Under the pieces are notes generated by a model, which was not told where the DNA came from, ran no database searches, and worked only from the letters and a program-made list of their open reading frames with translations. From the NCBI GenBank assembly GCA_013396915.1, contig VWZL01000467.1:287305-351304 (forward strand): a DNA stretch of 64,000 bases, given 5' to 3'. Positions 12,442-25,310 of the stretch are shown here, one piece after another. The position numbers and the translations under genes are program-made. How positions within the stretch are numbered: the first letter of the stretch is position 1; every line of letters starts with the position of its first letter. The stretch is from Stercorarius parasiticus. Taxonomy: Eukaryota > Chordata > Aves > Charadriiformes > Stercorariidae.

Positions 12442-14635
12442 GCACACCACGCACTGCTTGTCTGCAGTGGAGGAACCACGTGAAGAGCAAGGAGTCTGGA
12501 GCACTGGCAACTGGGATTGCCAGGGTAATTTTTTGATTTGCATCAGGACAAGCAGAAAATAAGTGCATAAGAAACAAGAGGTCGGGGCAGCACGTTTGCA
12601 TGAGGCTAAGACCATCAAGTTAGCTTTGTCAGAGGTGTCCCTGAAGGAAATGGGCTGAGCCGGTAGCAAAGACTGGATGTGTGGTCTTCAGACGAAGGTT
12701 AATTCGAGCTGTGGTAGCCTGCTTACATTCCAGGTGTGATGGTGAAGGCAATGGCTGTGCAGCTGCCTACTGCCAGGGGTGAAGAAGGGGGCTGTAGGCA
12801 TAGGGTAACACCATATTTTTAAAATTAGTTCATTTGCTACCTCTGATGGAGAGGTACAGCAGAGGGAAGTGGTAATTTACACCCCGTGGCCAGACAAAAG
12901 TGCCCACACAAGAGCTTGTCAGTGTTTCTCTCCACTCAAGCCTGCTCTGCTCTAGGTGAGTATAGAAGAGAAGTGATCTTCTCTTCAACCTTTCCATACA
13001 CCTCCTTGGTGTGGGGTCATCCCAAAATGCAGCAAGACGTGGCCCAGCCAGAGTGACATTCAGCATCCTTTGTAACAAGTGTCTCTCCTCTGATGGGCTT
13101 CATACTGCAATTCTAACCTTCTTTCCCTGCTGCTCCTACCCCACTCTGGTGGCACGTAGCTCTGAAACCAGGATGACCTCCACAGCCCACCCCCAACCCT
13201 CCGGTCTGCAACTTGCTGACCATGATGCTTCCTGTGCTGATAGCCAAATCTTGGCCCACTGGCCAACGTTGCAGCAACGTGTCTTCAGGGCTTCCTCCCT
13301 GTCTTCGCTACTATTATTATTTCACAAGAGCTCCTGATGGTTTCGGAGCATCCTGGTATTTTCTGACCTTAAGCTAAACTTCCTTATGACTGCATTAACT
13401 TCTCCTTGTGTATGATATGAAATGCTTAGGAGGTCTTGCAGCCAAACATGTTGTATCAACATTTTGGCAGCTCGCTGCCCAATGCAGTGGGTTTCTTGTG
13501 GTCCTCCAGTGCACTGGGGTGAATCTGTGTGATAAATCAGATGTGATGAACGCAGCCCGATCTGGTGCAATCACAGCAACCAGGTTTGGGAGACTTTTTT
13601 TGTATGAAGTGCCCTTGTGGAAACATGGCAGCCCATTGCTTCCAGATAAATGCAAATAAAGAAGAAATTACTAAAGTGGGTCACTCTCTCCTGCCTTTGG
13701 ATATGAAGAAGGACACTACATTAACAAGTCTCCTAGCTGCCAGGATAACATTTCTGAGCATGAAGCCAGCACTGGCACCCTCAGCATCCCCTTTCCCTAC
13801 CTCCACTGAGACAAATTGACCCTGCTAAGGTAAGAAAGGACTTTCCTAATCACATTAGGATCAGCTTAGATGGCAGAAAGGGTAACAAAATTAGAGCTCT
13901 TAAACCATTATCTCTTCTTCATGAACATCTACATTGATATAAGCCTGTGGAGAGTTAAGGACAGCTGAGCTACGGCTGATCTCATTATAGCTTTAAAAAA
14001 CAAAGTATGTGATGGAGAGCTGGTCCATGGCTGTAAGGAAACCATCAGTCTTTTTTGTAAGAGGCAAGAAAGGGCTCTGCTCAAGCCCAGAGTGCTTATA
14101 CTCTGATCTTGATTTAAAAAATAAAATGATCTCCAATTCATCAAATATTTTCCTAGGCCCCCTATGCAAACTCATATATACGCATATACCCAGTCAGGCA
14201 GTGTGCCTATAATTTCATACTGTATGTGTCATGCCATAGTGTTTTAATCCTGTTGTCTGCATCCTGTTTGATGTAATAATTTATTGTAATATTTTGCATA
14301 ACCAGAGTTGATATATTGTATGGAAAAGCCAGGGAGCGTGTCTGATCTCCTTGCTATGACAGCAATAACTGAAGTGATATGGTTATTGTACTCAGAGGGA
14401 AACATGAACTCTGCAGAAAAACTGGACTGGATGAAATAGGGAATAGGACTGGATTTTGGCTAATGCAAAGTAGGCATCTATATGGCAGGTGATACAGTGG
14501 TCAGGAGTTTTACTGTGCAACATGTTTTTCTTAAAAGCACCAGAGAGGATCTATTCACATATTTCTTAACATAAATCAGGAAAAAATAGGACTTCCTATT
14601 AGAAGTATAATTTACTGTAAAAAAAAAGGTCTCCC

Positions 14636-14665
14636 TTTATTTATATATTTGCATATATAAATAAA
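14636..14665. repeat. Perfect 13-bp AT-rich inverted repeat, 4-nt loop
   Basis: TTTATTTATATAT (14636-14648) and ATATATAAATAAA (14653-14665) are exact reverse complements around the loop TTGC. AT-rich palindromes like this can extrude cruciforms or give hairpins in RNA. It is embedded in generally AT-rich sequence, so chance is not excluded. Confidence 0.7.
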
Positions 14666-16889
14666 ACTAAGAAGGTCAAAAATCAAACCAAAATATTCTG
14701 TATCTGATTACATCAGACAGATGGGCTCAAAACACAAAGCCAGTATCTGGAGCTGGGTATGTTCAGTGCAAAGGGACATATGTCTATGTCCAGCGAAAGA
14801 GGATCAGGTAGTGAATCCAAGCTCTGGACTCCTGATCATCCACACACCCGAACTATTAGCTCACTCCCTAGTCCTGTTTGCACCACCCCAGCTCCACCTC
14901 TCCCAGGTGAAATTGCTATAGCGAGAGCTAACCCTAACCAGTTGAAGAAATCATTAGCGACTTCAGGCAAGAGGTTGCTTCCCCTCCCTCTTTCATTTAG
15001 TGGAATAGAAATAACCCACCAGTCTTGGACTTTGATACTGTACTTTCTCTGTGCAAACATCACTTCTGCAGCGCATTTATATTGATGTGCATAAATACAC
15101 ACGTGCACGCACACTCACATGTTACTCCAATTTGGCAGGAACCTGAGCCTAATTTTGAAATGTCACAGCTCAAATATAATCCCCCAAAAGAGTTTGAAAT
15201 GCAGATCACTTCAGCAATCTGGTTCACAGCACAGCCCCAAAAATGGTACTATGGGTAACAGACTGAGATGAGAGAGCAGAAACTTTTTAAGCCAGCCTCA
15301 CCACTGAGGTCTATTACGAAACTACCCTCTCCATCTACAGACATTTAATTGCTACCTGGCTTTTGGCCTCATTAAATTCCAGATAATTAATCCCCAAGTA
15401 CTAGATTTTCACTCTGCCCCAAGACACTTCAACAGGTTTTCTTAGCAGTGGCCCTGAAATGATCATTTCCTGCTCTCAGTGCTGAACATGCTGTGCCAAG
15501 CAGTTTAATGCATGTCTGTTAATAGCGGACCACTCTGCTATATTAAGGGGGGGAAAAAGACAGGAGGAAAGTACAAACCCTGCACTATCATCAGTGAATT
15601 CAAGTGATCAGAAAAATGCAGATTCGACCACTCACAGGACAATTACATTGTTGCTCTCCAAGGAGCTCTGTTTGCAGAATGGCCAAAGAGCCAGGCTGAG
15701 CTTCAGAGATGCTGCTGCCAGAGTTCCATCATGCGCCTCTCCTGCTCCAGGGTCGTCATTTGCCCCGCGGGCAGATGACCATACCCATCCAAAGGGAAGG
15801 GGCCAAAACCCAGTCCCCCTTTTTGGCATTGAAACCACCTTCCACTTCCGCTCTCCATCCTCCAGTTCTGGTGCAAAGGTGGGTAAAATCTCAAGGAAAC
15901 GAGCGCAATGCACTCCCCATTGTGAACTAGGGGCATAAAACTTAGCTGTAATTTAGTCCTTAGTAAATTCTGCCACAGATTTAATTCAATCAAAACTTCC
16001 CTCTTCCTTTTAAGTAATCAGCAGAAGGCAATCTCTGCAGGTCTACCCTCCATGACCGTCACCAGTAGAGGCGTATCTGGAAGGCAGCATCCCATGGGTG
16101 ATGCCCAGGTGCTGCCCTCAGGGACAAACAGAAGGCATCTTGCATGAAATTTGCACTTTTGACCCTGGAGACCCAGCAGCATCTTCGTATTTTCTATGAC
16201 TTGGATAACAAGTTTAATGTAATCTTGAGATGGTGCAGCACAGACTTAAAAGTAACTTTCCTAATTTATTTTCTAGACCGTTGAGGCTGGCACAACAGAC
16301 CTGTCAGGAGCTGAAATGTCCTCACAAAGCTCTCAGTTTATGTACTTTGAGGTGAGATAGGAAATAGTGTCTGTCCTTCAACAGGCACCTTTCTGGACTA
16401 TAAATGTTATCAGCTTACATTTTTTTTTTTTTGCACTGTATTTCTGTTTGTTGTATGTCACAGGTGCCTAGACTGATTATCTCTGAAAACAGCATAGTTA
16501 ATGGCTTTCTGTGACTTCAAAATCAAATGTATTTTGATCAACTTCAAAAAGAGCCCCTTCTTTCGGCTGATAGGTGTGAACCTCGAAGTGCTGAGCCCCT
16601 GAGACTTTCCCTGACTTCAGAAGAGGTTTCATCTCTTGTTCCATGGAATTACTGAGAATGAACGCCTCCTTAATGAAAAGAGAGGAGACTGGGGCTTTCT
16701 CCCTTCTGCATTACAGACCTTGCTTTAACCTCAGACAGGCCTTGTTTTTTCCACCTCTGTAACACAGGTAACAGTATTTACAAGCAGACTGGGAGTTTGT
16801 ACTTGAGGAACATTTTATGAAAACCTGGCTATTTGCCAAAGACAAGCATGATATTTTCCAGGCCAGTGAGCCATGGCCTCTCTACCACA

Positions 16890-16909
16890 GGGTGGGGGTG
16901 GGGGTGGGG
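16890..16909 (+). other. G-quadruplex motif with single-T loops
   Basis: The sequence is G3-T-G5-T-G5-T-G4: four G runs separated by single thymines. Short one-base loops are known to favour very stable parallel quadruplexes. No promoter or exon is recognised nearby, so a role is not shown. Confidence 0.75.
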
Positions 16910-18519
16910 AGAAAGATGTACAAGAAGACCCAGTCCCCTGAAACAGGAGTTTCAATATTTAATTAGAACAGAAGTGGGGCATTAAGGCATTCTAACACTA
17001 CCAGGCTGGTACCCCCAAGGCTGAGGGAGCAGAAATCCTGATCTCCCTGATGTGGGATGACCAGGGCTGCTTCAGGAGCCCACAGGAGCAGATGATCTGT
17101 GGGGAGAGCGCTCTCTGCCCGCTCCTGGATGGGGAGACCCATCTGGATTGGTCAGGATATGACTAGGGGAAAAGTATAGGAGCAATCCGGCAAAATGGGG
17201 CAGGGGGAGTACGCTTCAGCTACTGTGGGAAAGTAGTGGAGAGAGCCAGGGCTTTGCTGCTGGGGGTAAGCGCTGTGTGCAGGCATCGCTGGCTTTTACA
17301 GGATGCTGAAGCACCAGTCTGTGGTTTTTCAAGCTGGGGTCACTTTCACGAAGCCTCAGAGGACAAGAAGTGCTGATCCAGCAGTTGAGATGAGCTGTAG
17401 CCGCACCTGCGAAGGCTGGGAGAGAGGAGCACTGGGGGGGAAGCCACCGTGGAGGGAACAGGCTGATGCAGTGAGCACTGAGGGAATGTAAGGCTATTGC
17501 AAAACTATCCCGAGGAAGGGGAGTCTTGCCAAATCGATACAAACCTCTATTGTCAATCAGCTGTAATTGATTTTTCTGGGGTTATTTCATTGCCTTCCCC
17601 CCTGCTCCCTAGCAAAGTTTCTTTGGTTTTTACAACAGACGCAGTATTTCTGTAGGGATATCAAAGTTCTCCCGAGCAGCAGGGAGGGGATACTTAATTT
17701 CCAGGCTTTTCTGTTGGATCTCAGGTTGCTGCTATTTCCTGAACATTCAGGAAAATGAAAACACTGAACAGCCCCTTCCCAGCTTCCCCAAAGCCCTTCT
17801 GAAGTAATCAAACGTAGCCGTTTTTTTTCTGCTGACAGTACCATTTCTAAAAATATCCTATTTTGCCCATAGACAGGTGATCTCTATCAACAGAAGTCAT
17901 TGTGTCCAAGCTGGAGGTCTTCCTAAAAGACATCAGGGAGCTGAAGTTATGGACGTAAGCTCCTGGGAAAGGATCTTGACTTTGGATTTGTGCAGCTGAC
18001 CTAGTTATGTTACCAGAAGAGCCTCTTCTAGCTTTAAAGGATGTGAATTTATGTCTGGGAGGCAAGAAAATGCCACTGTACCCCCACCAAACCCTGTGTT
18101 ATGTCAGTTTCAAAATGGGACCCCTCCCTTTGCCTTCCCCTGCTGCCAGCTTCGCAGGCTCCCTCCAGATGCTTGTCCTCGGTGATGGATGAACATGCTG
18201 TGAGTACACAAAGTCAGTGACAAGCAGTGGAAGATCCTCAGCCTTGTGACTCGCACTTCATTTCGGCCAAAGAAGACACAAACGTGATGCCCTGTGGTTC
18301 CTGGGGTTGGTGGGGTTGCAGCTCAGCAATCCCAGGGATGGTGGTATGATCTTTGTTTGAGGGACCAGCGCTGCACTTCCCAGGAGGACTATATCCCCAA
18401 GCACGATGCAGAAACGGAGGAGCCATTAACTTGTGCGATTTCCATCTTGTCCAGGGAGTTACAGCAGAAGGAACTCTTGAAGGACCACACTGTTACAAGG
18501 TCCTGACAGATATAAATTC

Positions 18520-19130
18520 CCTTAACAATTAATATTTGTTCATGTGTATTTATCATTTAACCCAGATCTGATGCACAGAAACATGTTCATGGTAACAGTC
18601 TCCTCTCCTTTGAACACGACAGGCCAGGAATTTTATGAAAGTCTTTGTTACCTGCTGTGTCTACAGAAGGGTTGATTTATGGTTCGCTTAATCAACGTTG
18701 TTCTATTGCATATTGATTTTCTGTGTGGTTAATAGTTTAACTTTAAAATGATGTGAAGGCCATAACTACGTTAAGCCTGTATGAACAGCAAAACACCCCG
18801 ACATAATAAAGCAAAAAATTGTTGCTGACCTGCAGCTGGCGCATCCTGTCTCTGAGAACCTGCTTAAGCATCATAGTTAACACATTGAAATAATTTTTCT
18901 CAGAGGTGAGCTCATAAGCAAGCTAATTAAATACCAAATTGGTTATTGCGTGTGCATTTACTGGGCATGAAAAAGTGATGCATCTCTGACATTTCCCTCT
19001 GTAAATATGTTTTAAATAAGTCGTTGGTAGTTAATTACCATACAGTAAAATTAAGGCAAATAGATGTATTTTGGATGCTATAAGGCAGCTGCTTTATGGT
19101 AATTAAATAACATCAGTGGATTATGCTTAG
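18520..19130. promoter_or_regulatory. Candidate conserved non-coding / enhancer-like element
   Basis: An AT-rich stretch without open frames of note, with clustered homeodomain-type cores. TAATTAA occurs at 18924-18930, TTAATTA at 19031-19037 and TAATTAA at 19100-19106, with an E-box CAGCTG at 19086-19091. This composition resembles vertebrate developmental conserved elements. That is an inference from texture only; conservation cannot be measured here. Confidence 0.3.
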
Positions 19131-21000
19131 ATAAAAATTCTGGAAAATCAGGAGCATCGCATCATGGTATTGCATTTACCACCTCCCCAGGCATAGCTTC
19201 TGGACCAGAGGAGGTGCAGAGGATATGTCCACATTAGCAACGAGGGCAGCACAGAGCAGGGAGGAGGGGGACGATTTACAGCAAGCTGTAATATTTTGAG
19301 AATGACCTGTCCACACCCCCTGTTGCCTGGCTGTGAAGTCTGGGGCAGCTGCCAATAGTGTGGGTACACCACAGGTTCCTTCCCACCAGGGTAGCACCCA
19401 CACATGAGCTATGGGGCACAGTTGCAGGTTTGGGACCTCAGGGGGCATGGGAGCCCTGTCGCTCTTGTCTGGAGAAGGATTTACCCCCTTGAACATACGC
19501 ATTTCTTCCCTTCTTCAGCTTTGGGACTGGGTTTGAGAGGCAAGTCCTCCAGAAAGGCAGGCTGCCTGCTCTTGCTCCTCTCTTTGCTTCGCAACTAAAG
19601 CAGCCACCCAGGGGTGGTGGGATTTGTGCCTTTTTGGAGACTTGGCTGTGACACTATATTGCCTCTGAAATGCAATTCAGCAAGTCCCATAGACTAGCCA
19701 GCACATGAGAGGCCTCAGCCTTATCTCACACACTGGAAGTGAAGATAATACATGACAAAAAGTCATTTGGGACTGTGACAGCCTCAGTACTCATTTCCTA
19801 TGGTGACAGCTATCTGGAAAATTAAGTTCCCTGTCAGGACAAAGGAAGATCTTGCCTTTGACCACGTAGTACGTGCACATCTACTGTTGCCTGATATGCT
19901 CTTCCGTTCTTGTTTTACCCTGTCCAAAGGCAGAAAAATGTACCCTTCTTGAACTTTCTGCCCGCTAAGAACCTGCTGAAGGTCACTGAGTGGACAAGTT
20001 CTTTTATTTGTCGCGTGACATTAGGAGATTTTCTACGAGAATTAACCCCCCCTGGAATTAAAGCCCAGAGACTGGCTGGCCGTACTGCAGACACTGCGAT
20101 TTCTGCCTCTGTTTCAACGATGGGAACTCATCGTGCTTGGGACCAAACGAAGCACAGTTTGATTGCTGTTGTGCAGGGGGAACCACCAAGAAAGTTCAAA
20201 GTGGTGGAGAAGATTTTTGTTTATCAATGAAGATAAGACAGGGGAATTCTCCCCGCCATATTTTTTTGTGAAGCCTAGGTGAATTACCATTGACCTCCCA
20301 GGGGTTTTGCCTTTGCTAGGGAAAAGCACAGAGGTTGCTGCACTGACACACACCTTTCCAAAGCACTGCCTTCAGCCTTGACCTAGGTGGCTGAATTTTA
20401 CTCTGGTTGGAAGCTGAAAGTAAGAGGCGCCAACTTTGTTGTCTCTCTTAAGGAAAAAGTCAAGATGTTGGTGCAGATCTGCCTCAGAACCCCAATGACG
20501 AGGGAGGTTGCACATGCCTTGTGGTGTATACCTCAGACCATCGTTTTCTGTCCTCCTCCCGTGGTCCCAGGTGGAGCGGGCATCCTCCGCTTCCCTCCTG
20601 AAGGCAGGCGGGGACAGCATGCTGCGTAATGCTGGCGCGGCATGATTGCTTCATTCCCTCTCAGTGGTGGCTGCATATTAACTGTGGATTAATGAGCCCT
20701 CTAAGTATTACTTAATGCTCCTGAAATGCTTTATATTTTCTACTTACAGTATAATCATCATTAAGGGATTAAGGTAAAAAAATTATAAACATAGGTGGCT
20801 ACAATTAAGCTTCAGCATCCTAATTTTGTGTCTTAGATATTCACAGCCTGACTGTGAGATTGGAAGAGCATATTGCCCCCAGTCTCACTGACACCAAAAG
20901 GATAGGCAGCTTCACAGTATTTATGGCAGATGGGTCCCTCACACACGTACAGCAGCTTAACCTACGACAGGAGATTCAGCTATTTTGGCCTCCGTCCCAA
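19131..21000. other. Non-coding stretch, no gene recognised
   Basis: Unique-looking sequence. A moderately GC-rich section (19170-19620) has overlapping open frames on both strands that look random. Nothing else supported. Confidence 0.55.
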
Positions 21001-21194
21001 ACCACTGAACCGATGTCAGGGAACATTACCCAGAGAGGTGGTGGAAGCCCCATCCCTGGAAGTTTTTAAGGCCAGGCTGGATGGGGGATCTGAGCAACCT
21101 GATCTAGTGGGAGATGTCCCTGCCCATGGCAGGGGGGTTGGAACTAGATGATCTTTAAGGTCCCTTCCAACCCTAACAATTCTATGATTCTACG
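21001..21194 (+). mobile_element. CR1 LINE 3' end, 5'-truncated
   Basis: Forward CR1 terminus. It has a diverged CACTGAACCG...CCCAGAGAGGTGGTGG block, CCCTGGAAGTTTTTAAGGCC, GAGCAACCTGATCTAGTGG, TGCCCATGGCAGGGGGG, TTGGAACTAGATGATCTTTA and an ATTCTATG tail ending near 21194. About 190 bp are kept; the 5' limit is fuzzy because the first 20 bases are diverged. Confidence 0.93.
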
Positions 21195-24100
21195 GTTGTC
21201 CTCCACCTCATTTATGGAGGGAGAAATCAGAGGCACAGGCGTCTGCAGAACATCCCGACTAGCTGATGGACCGCTACAGCACAGGGATGTGCCTGTCAGG
21301 TTTGGAGGCCGATCAACCCCAACGCCCTCGGCAGGATGCTGCAGTGAGCAGATCCTGTCTCCCGCAGGGCTTATTAGTTCAGGCACAGCACCCGTCTAAT
21401 GCAGCTCTTTAGCTGCTGGGCTCAGACTGGCTCGTATCCAGCCCCTGCTGCGTCTCTGCTCTGTCCTTTCTCGCCCCCCAGCTCCTGGGGCCAGCGGGGC
21501 AGGAGACCGGCAGCCTGCCGGAGCTGCCGGTGACCTCAAAGGTTGTTTTTGTACACAGAGGGGAAAAGCACTTTTGGGTACAGAAAACTCCCTGTCAACA
21601 TTAGCTGTAGCCTGGGCTCGGAGCATTAGGTCAGCCCTCACTGAGTGCTCTCCAGGGAGCTCAGTCGAATTTTGCCCATGAACTCAGGAATAGATGCTCG
21701 CTGGGGAAGTCTGGTGACACCCACCAAGACGTTGTTCACCACCATGGAAACAAATCATCCCCCAAACTGGACTTAGGCTGCAGGACTTCTCGACTGCAGA
21801 GGGCTAGACTAGATTCTTGCTCGTCTTTCAGCGCTCAGCTATTTGCAAACGCCAGGTGGCACAGGGTCTTACTGAGTGGCTGAGCTGTAATTATGGGTCA
21901 ACCAGGACCGTATCTGGCAGCTACCCACTGTGTGACTTGCCTGTAGAGACCATCAAGGTCCTTTTTTCACAAAAACCAACTCAGAAGCTACTTGATCTGC
22001 AAGTTTCTTCTGTGTTTTAAAAGTCAAAAGGCAAAAGTTATTATCACAAAAAAATGCTGAAAGGCTGCTTTCGTCATCAATTAATTTTCCCTGTGAGTAA
22101 GTAAAGAAAAGGTCTTCCCTTCTCTAACATCTGCTTCATCAGACTGAGTTCTCTTGCTATAGGCTGTTGATTGGCCCCTGGCAAATTAAAGTTGCTTTAG
22201 TTAAAGCAGCAAATAGGCAAAATACCCAGACGACACAGCCTGGATTTATCTGTGAGCTGGGATGTTGTTTTCTAATCACTGGTTTATTATTAAAAAATCA
22301 TTAAAAGCTTAAAAATTATTAAGAGATACCTCACCAGTAAGCCCATGCTTAGCTGCAACACTAAATTATCTCCAGTTGCCTTGTGAAGCTCCTGGAGATT
22401 AAGCCAACTTCAGATCTGTTTTCTGATAGTGCCTTCATCTTTTACCAACAGTCTAAAAGAAAATTCAGTCTTTATAATCAGTTATTTACAAACCAGTGGT
22501 TATGTTTGAGCAACCCGGCATGACCTTAACATTTTTGAGTCTCTTTTGTGAAATATCTTCTGTGGCAGAAGAAACCCAGTAAGAGTTTTGTTTTATTTTT
22601 AAAGCTGTATTATTTCCCATATGATTTAGACCCTTGAGATTCCAGGCAGGAATTGTAATTGGACAAAAGATTCCAATTTGGCTGAAAGGGGGAAACCAAA
22701 TGAAGTGATGGTGAATTACTGCAAGCATTTGTGTCTGTTTTCCTGCACACTTTAAAACCTTGATCTGGGCATAGCCACTAATTGCCTGCAAGTAAACACA
22801 CCCTTATTTGTAAGGAACATGCTCCTGCTGCATTACTGCCTTCTTTGAATTTGCATTCTGCTGAGGTTGGCATGTGGTTGTGGAAAACATGTCTTTGCAC
22901 CCACTCCCAAAAGCACCTGCATACATTTCTTGAGGCAAATATTTATATGGGATACTCCTTGACTCAGCAGTGGTAAAGAGGTCCCCAAAAAACATTTGCC
23001 AGAACAACGGCAGAGAGGAAACTAGATGAGCCAGACCATGCCCCTGACCACATCACATCTATTTCATAGGAATACAGGGAGAGAAAACTAAATGCAAACA
23101 TTGCCCCCAAGCCAACAAACCTTAAACACCAGCATAACATTTTGCAAGGACTGATGCCTCAGGCTCCTGTCACATGTCGTCTGGTGAAGCTTGCTACAGT
23201 GGCCCAGGACATTCCTGATCCTGCTGCCTGCACGGCCACTGCTGGGAGTCATGTTGCCACAGCCGAAGCAGCAAAGGGGAACACGTGCCTGCCTTTCAGC
23301 TGCCTCTTCAATCTGACATACTAATGCAAACCGTTTTAATAAGCCCACCAAGGCCTGTGAAATGGGTTGGAGGGGGCATAAGGACCCAGCTTTACCTTCC
23401 CCTCTGCTGCCCCTGCACCAGGGCAATGACAGCTTTTAGGGGACCAGCAAAGTCATGTGTGATGACAATATTTTAAGTTCCCCCCAAAAAATACAGGTCA
23501 CCTGCAGACTTCCATACTGCAAACCAAGATGTGGCCTAAAAAGGTTGGGTAAATCAGCATTTCCTCACCTCTAGCGATGATATCTCATCCTAAGTCACCA
23601 AAATCTGTGTAGCACCTCTGGCTTTCACTGCTCCAAGATAAAGAGAAACAAACTCCATCGAGCCTGGGATCAGACCCAGAATCCAGGCAGGGAACAGAAA
23701 TAACACTACCTAAGGAGCCTCTCTGCTTTGTACCTCTTTGCACAGCTAATTAACACAGCTCACACTCCAAAAAGCGGGTCTGAAGCATTAGGGATCTTGC
23801 CTTAGGGGGAAACAATCGTGAAGCAGTTAATTGAATAAACCCAGGGAAAGTTTGTTCTGCTGACAGCCATCCCATAAGGAGAACGAAAGGCAGATTTGTC
23901 CGAGTGGATTATTTGCTCCACATGACTTGCTCCACGTTATTTGCTCCACTCAGAGCTCTTTAGGAGTATGTTTACCCTTGTGCCATGGTGCAAAGTCTTT
24001 TCCGATAAATGTTGAACTATTTATCCTCTGCCCTTCAGAGTTTATTTCGTATTGTTTGCAATTACCAATAAGGGTGCTTATCCCAAAGCATATTTTAAGT

Positions 24101-24212
24101 ATGTCTTGCTCTCTGTGTCGATCCCTCATCTGCCCCAGTGAATTCCTTTCCAATCCAGACTGATTTCATTGCCTGGTAACATCCCAGGGCTTTGGACTAC
24201 CATAAGGATTTG
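21195..24212. other. Non-coding stretch, no gene recognised
   Basis: About 3 kb. The part at 22020-22340 is AT-rich with ATTAATTTTCC and several TTAAA or AATTA words and could hold regulatory sequence. A short local triplication of a TTGCTCCAC word lies at about 23908-23950. No coding support. Confidence 0.55.
23908..23950 (+). repeat. Short imperfect tandem triplication of a TTGCTCCAC word
   Basis: Three copies of TTGCTCCAC, about 14 bases apart, with variable linkers; the first and third copies are preceded by TTAT/ATTAT. Probably a small slippage product. Confidence 0.6.
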
Positions 24213-24287
24213 CATGGGCAGGGGGATTGGAACTGGATGATCTTTAAGGTCCCTTCCAACCCAAACCATTCTATGATTCTATGATTT
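24213..24287 (+). mobile_element. Very short CR1 3' tail (about 75 bp)
   Basis: Only the last 3' UTR part of a CR1 is present: CATGGGCAGGGGGATTGGAA, the GATGATCTTTAAGGTCCC block, CAACCCAAACCATT and two ATTCTATG-type octamers ending at 24287. It is an extreme 5' truncation. Confidence 0.93.
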
Positions 24288-24394
24288 CTGATGAGTTTAA
24301 ATTACCAGATACTTGTCTAACTGGTATAGCTCCATACTTTTTCACTGGTGTCAGTCTCCTGTGCTGATCCTTGGATTCCTGCGTGTATCCCACA

Positions 24395-24412
24395 TGTCTG
24401 TCTGTCTGTCTG
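24395..24412 (+). repeat. (TGTC)n microsatellite, about 4.5 units
   Basis: TGTCTGTCTGTCTGTCTG, a simple tetranucleotide repeat. Confidence 0.95.
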
Positions 24413-24547
24413 CCACCTTCACTCTTTTCAGAGACGTCTTTCAGATATGACTTTGGCTTGGTTCTTGTTGATGCAAACACTTGATGATTGCTCTTGAGAC
24501 CCTTATACTGCTGCACTCCTCCTTGCTCACCAAGCTCTGTTTTTATG

Positions 24548-25310
24548 TAGGATTGCAGGATCAGAACAATTTAGGAGAGAAAAGACCCCGGGCATTGCAT
24601 TGTCCAATCCCTGCTCAAAGGACAGTCAACTACAAAGGTAGGTCAAGGTGCTCAGGGTCCCATCAAGTTTTTAAAATCTCCAAGGATGCAGATAGCAGAG
24701 CCTCTCTGGGCAGTCTGTGCTAGTGCCTCACCACTCCTATGAGAAAGACTTCTTGCCTCATATGTAGTCAAAATATCCTTTGTTTTGGCTTATGACTGGC
24801 CCTTCCTATGCTTCCAGTGTGCATTTCTGGGAAGATTCTGGGAAGAGTTTTCTCTATACAGTCCCATTAGTTAATTGTAGGTGGCAATTCCCTTCTCTTC
24901 CCCAGGCTGAGCAAGCACAGCCCTCCGCCTCTCCTCCTCCATCGTCTACTCCAGCCTCCTGACCAGCATGGTGCCCCTCACTGGGCTTGCTCCTCTCTGT
25001 CAATGTCTTGTGGTGGGGAGCCCCAAATGGGACTCAATACTCTGGATGTGGTCTCACAAGTGCCAAGTAGAGGATAATAATCATTCACCTGGACCTGCCA
25101 GTCACAATCTGGAGAACACAGCCCAGGATGAGGTTGTCCTTTGCTGGCTCACTTTCAGCTTGTCCACTAGGACCCCCAAGGCCTCTTCTGCAAAGCTTCT
25201 TGCTATCCACTCAGCCTCCAGCCTGCACTGTTGCATGGCATTATTTTGTCACTGATACATGACCCTACACTTACCTTTGTCCCTCCATCTTGCCTGGCAA
25301 TGGTGACAGC
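24548..25310 (-). mobile_element. Old, diverged CR1-lineage LINE copy
   Basis: Reverse-strand copy recognised by collinear but diverged wording along about 0.75 kb: TCCAATCCCTGCTCAAAGGA (24603 on), ATCTCCAAGGATGCAGA, CTCTCTGGGCAGTCTG, then GGGGAGCCCCAAATGGGACT, CTCTGGATGTGGTCTCA, CCCAGGATGAGGTTGTC and CACTAGGACCCCCAAGG (about 25160-25185). These match in order the 3' UTR and C-terminal ORF2 region of old avian CR1. All reading frames are broken, and an internal portion near 24840-24880 is missing or unrecognisable. Limits are approximate. It lies tail to tail with the short forward CR1 ending at 24287. Confidence 0.75.

Larger units (their letters stand above)
12442..18519. other. Non-coding stretch with two structural motifs
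   Basis: About 6 kb without a supported gene. It contains a long AT palindrome (14636-14665) and a four-run G-quadruplex motif (16890-16909), listed separately, and a short poly-T near 16421-16432. Overlapping open frames on both strands around 15594-15993 and 17216-17542 encode nothing recognisable. Confidence 0.6.
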
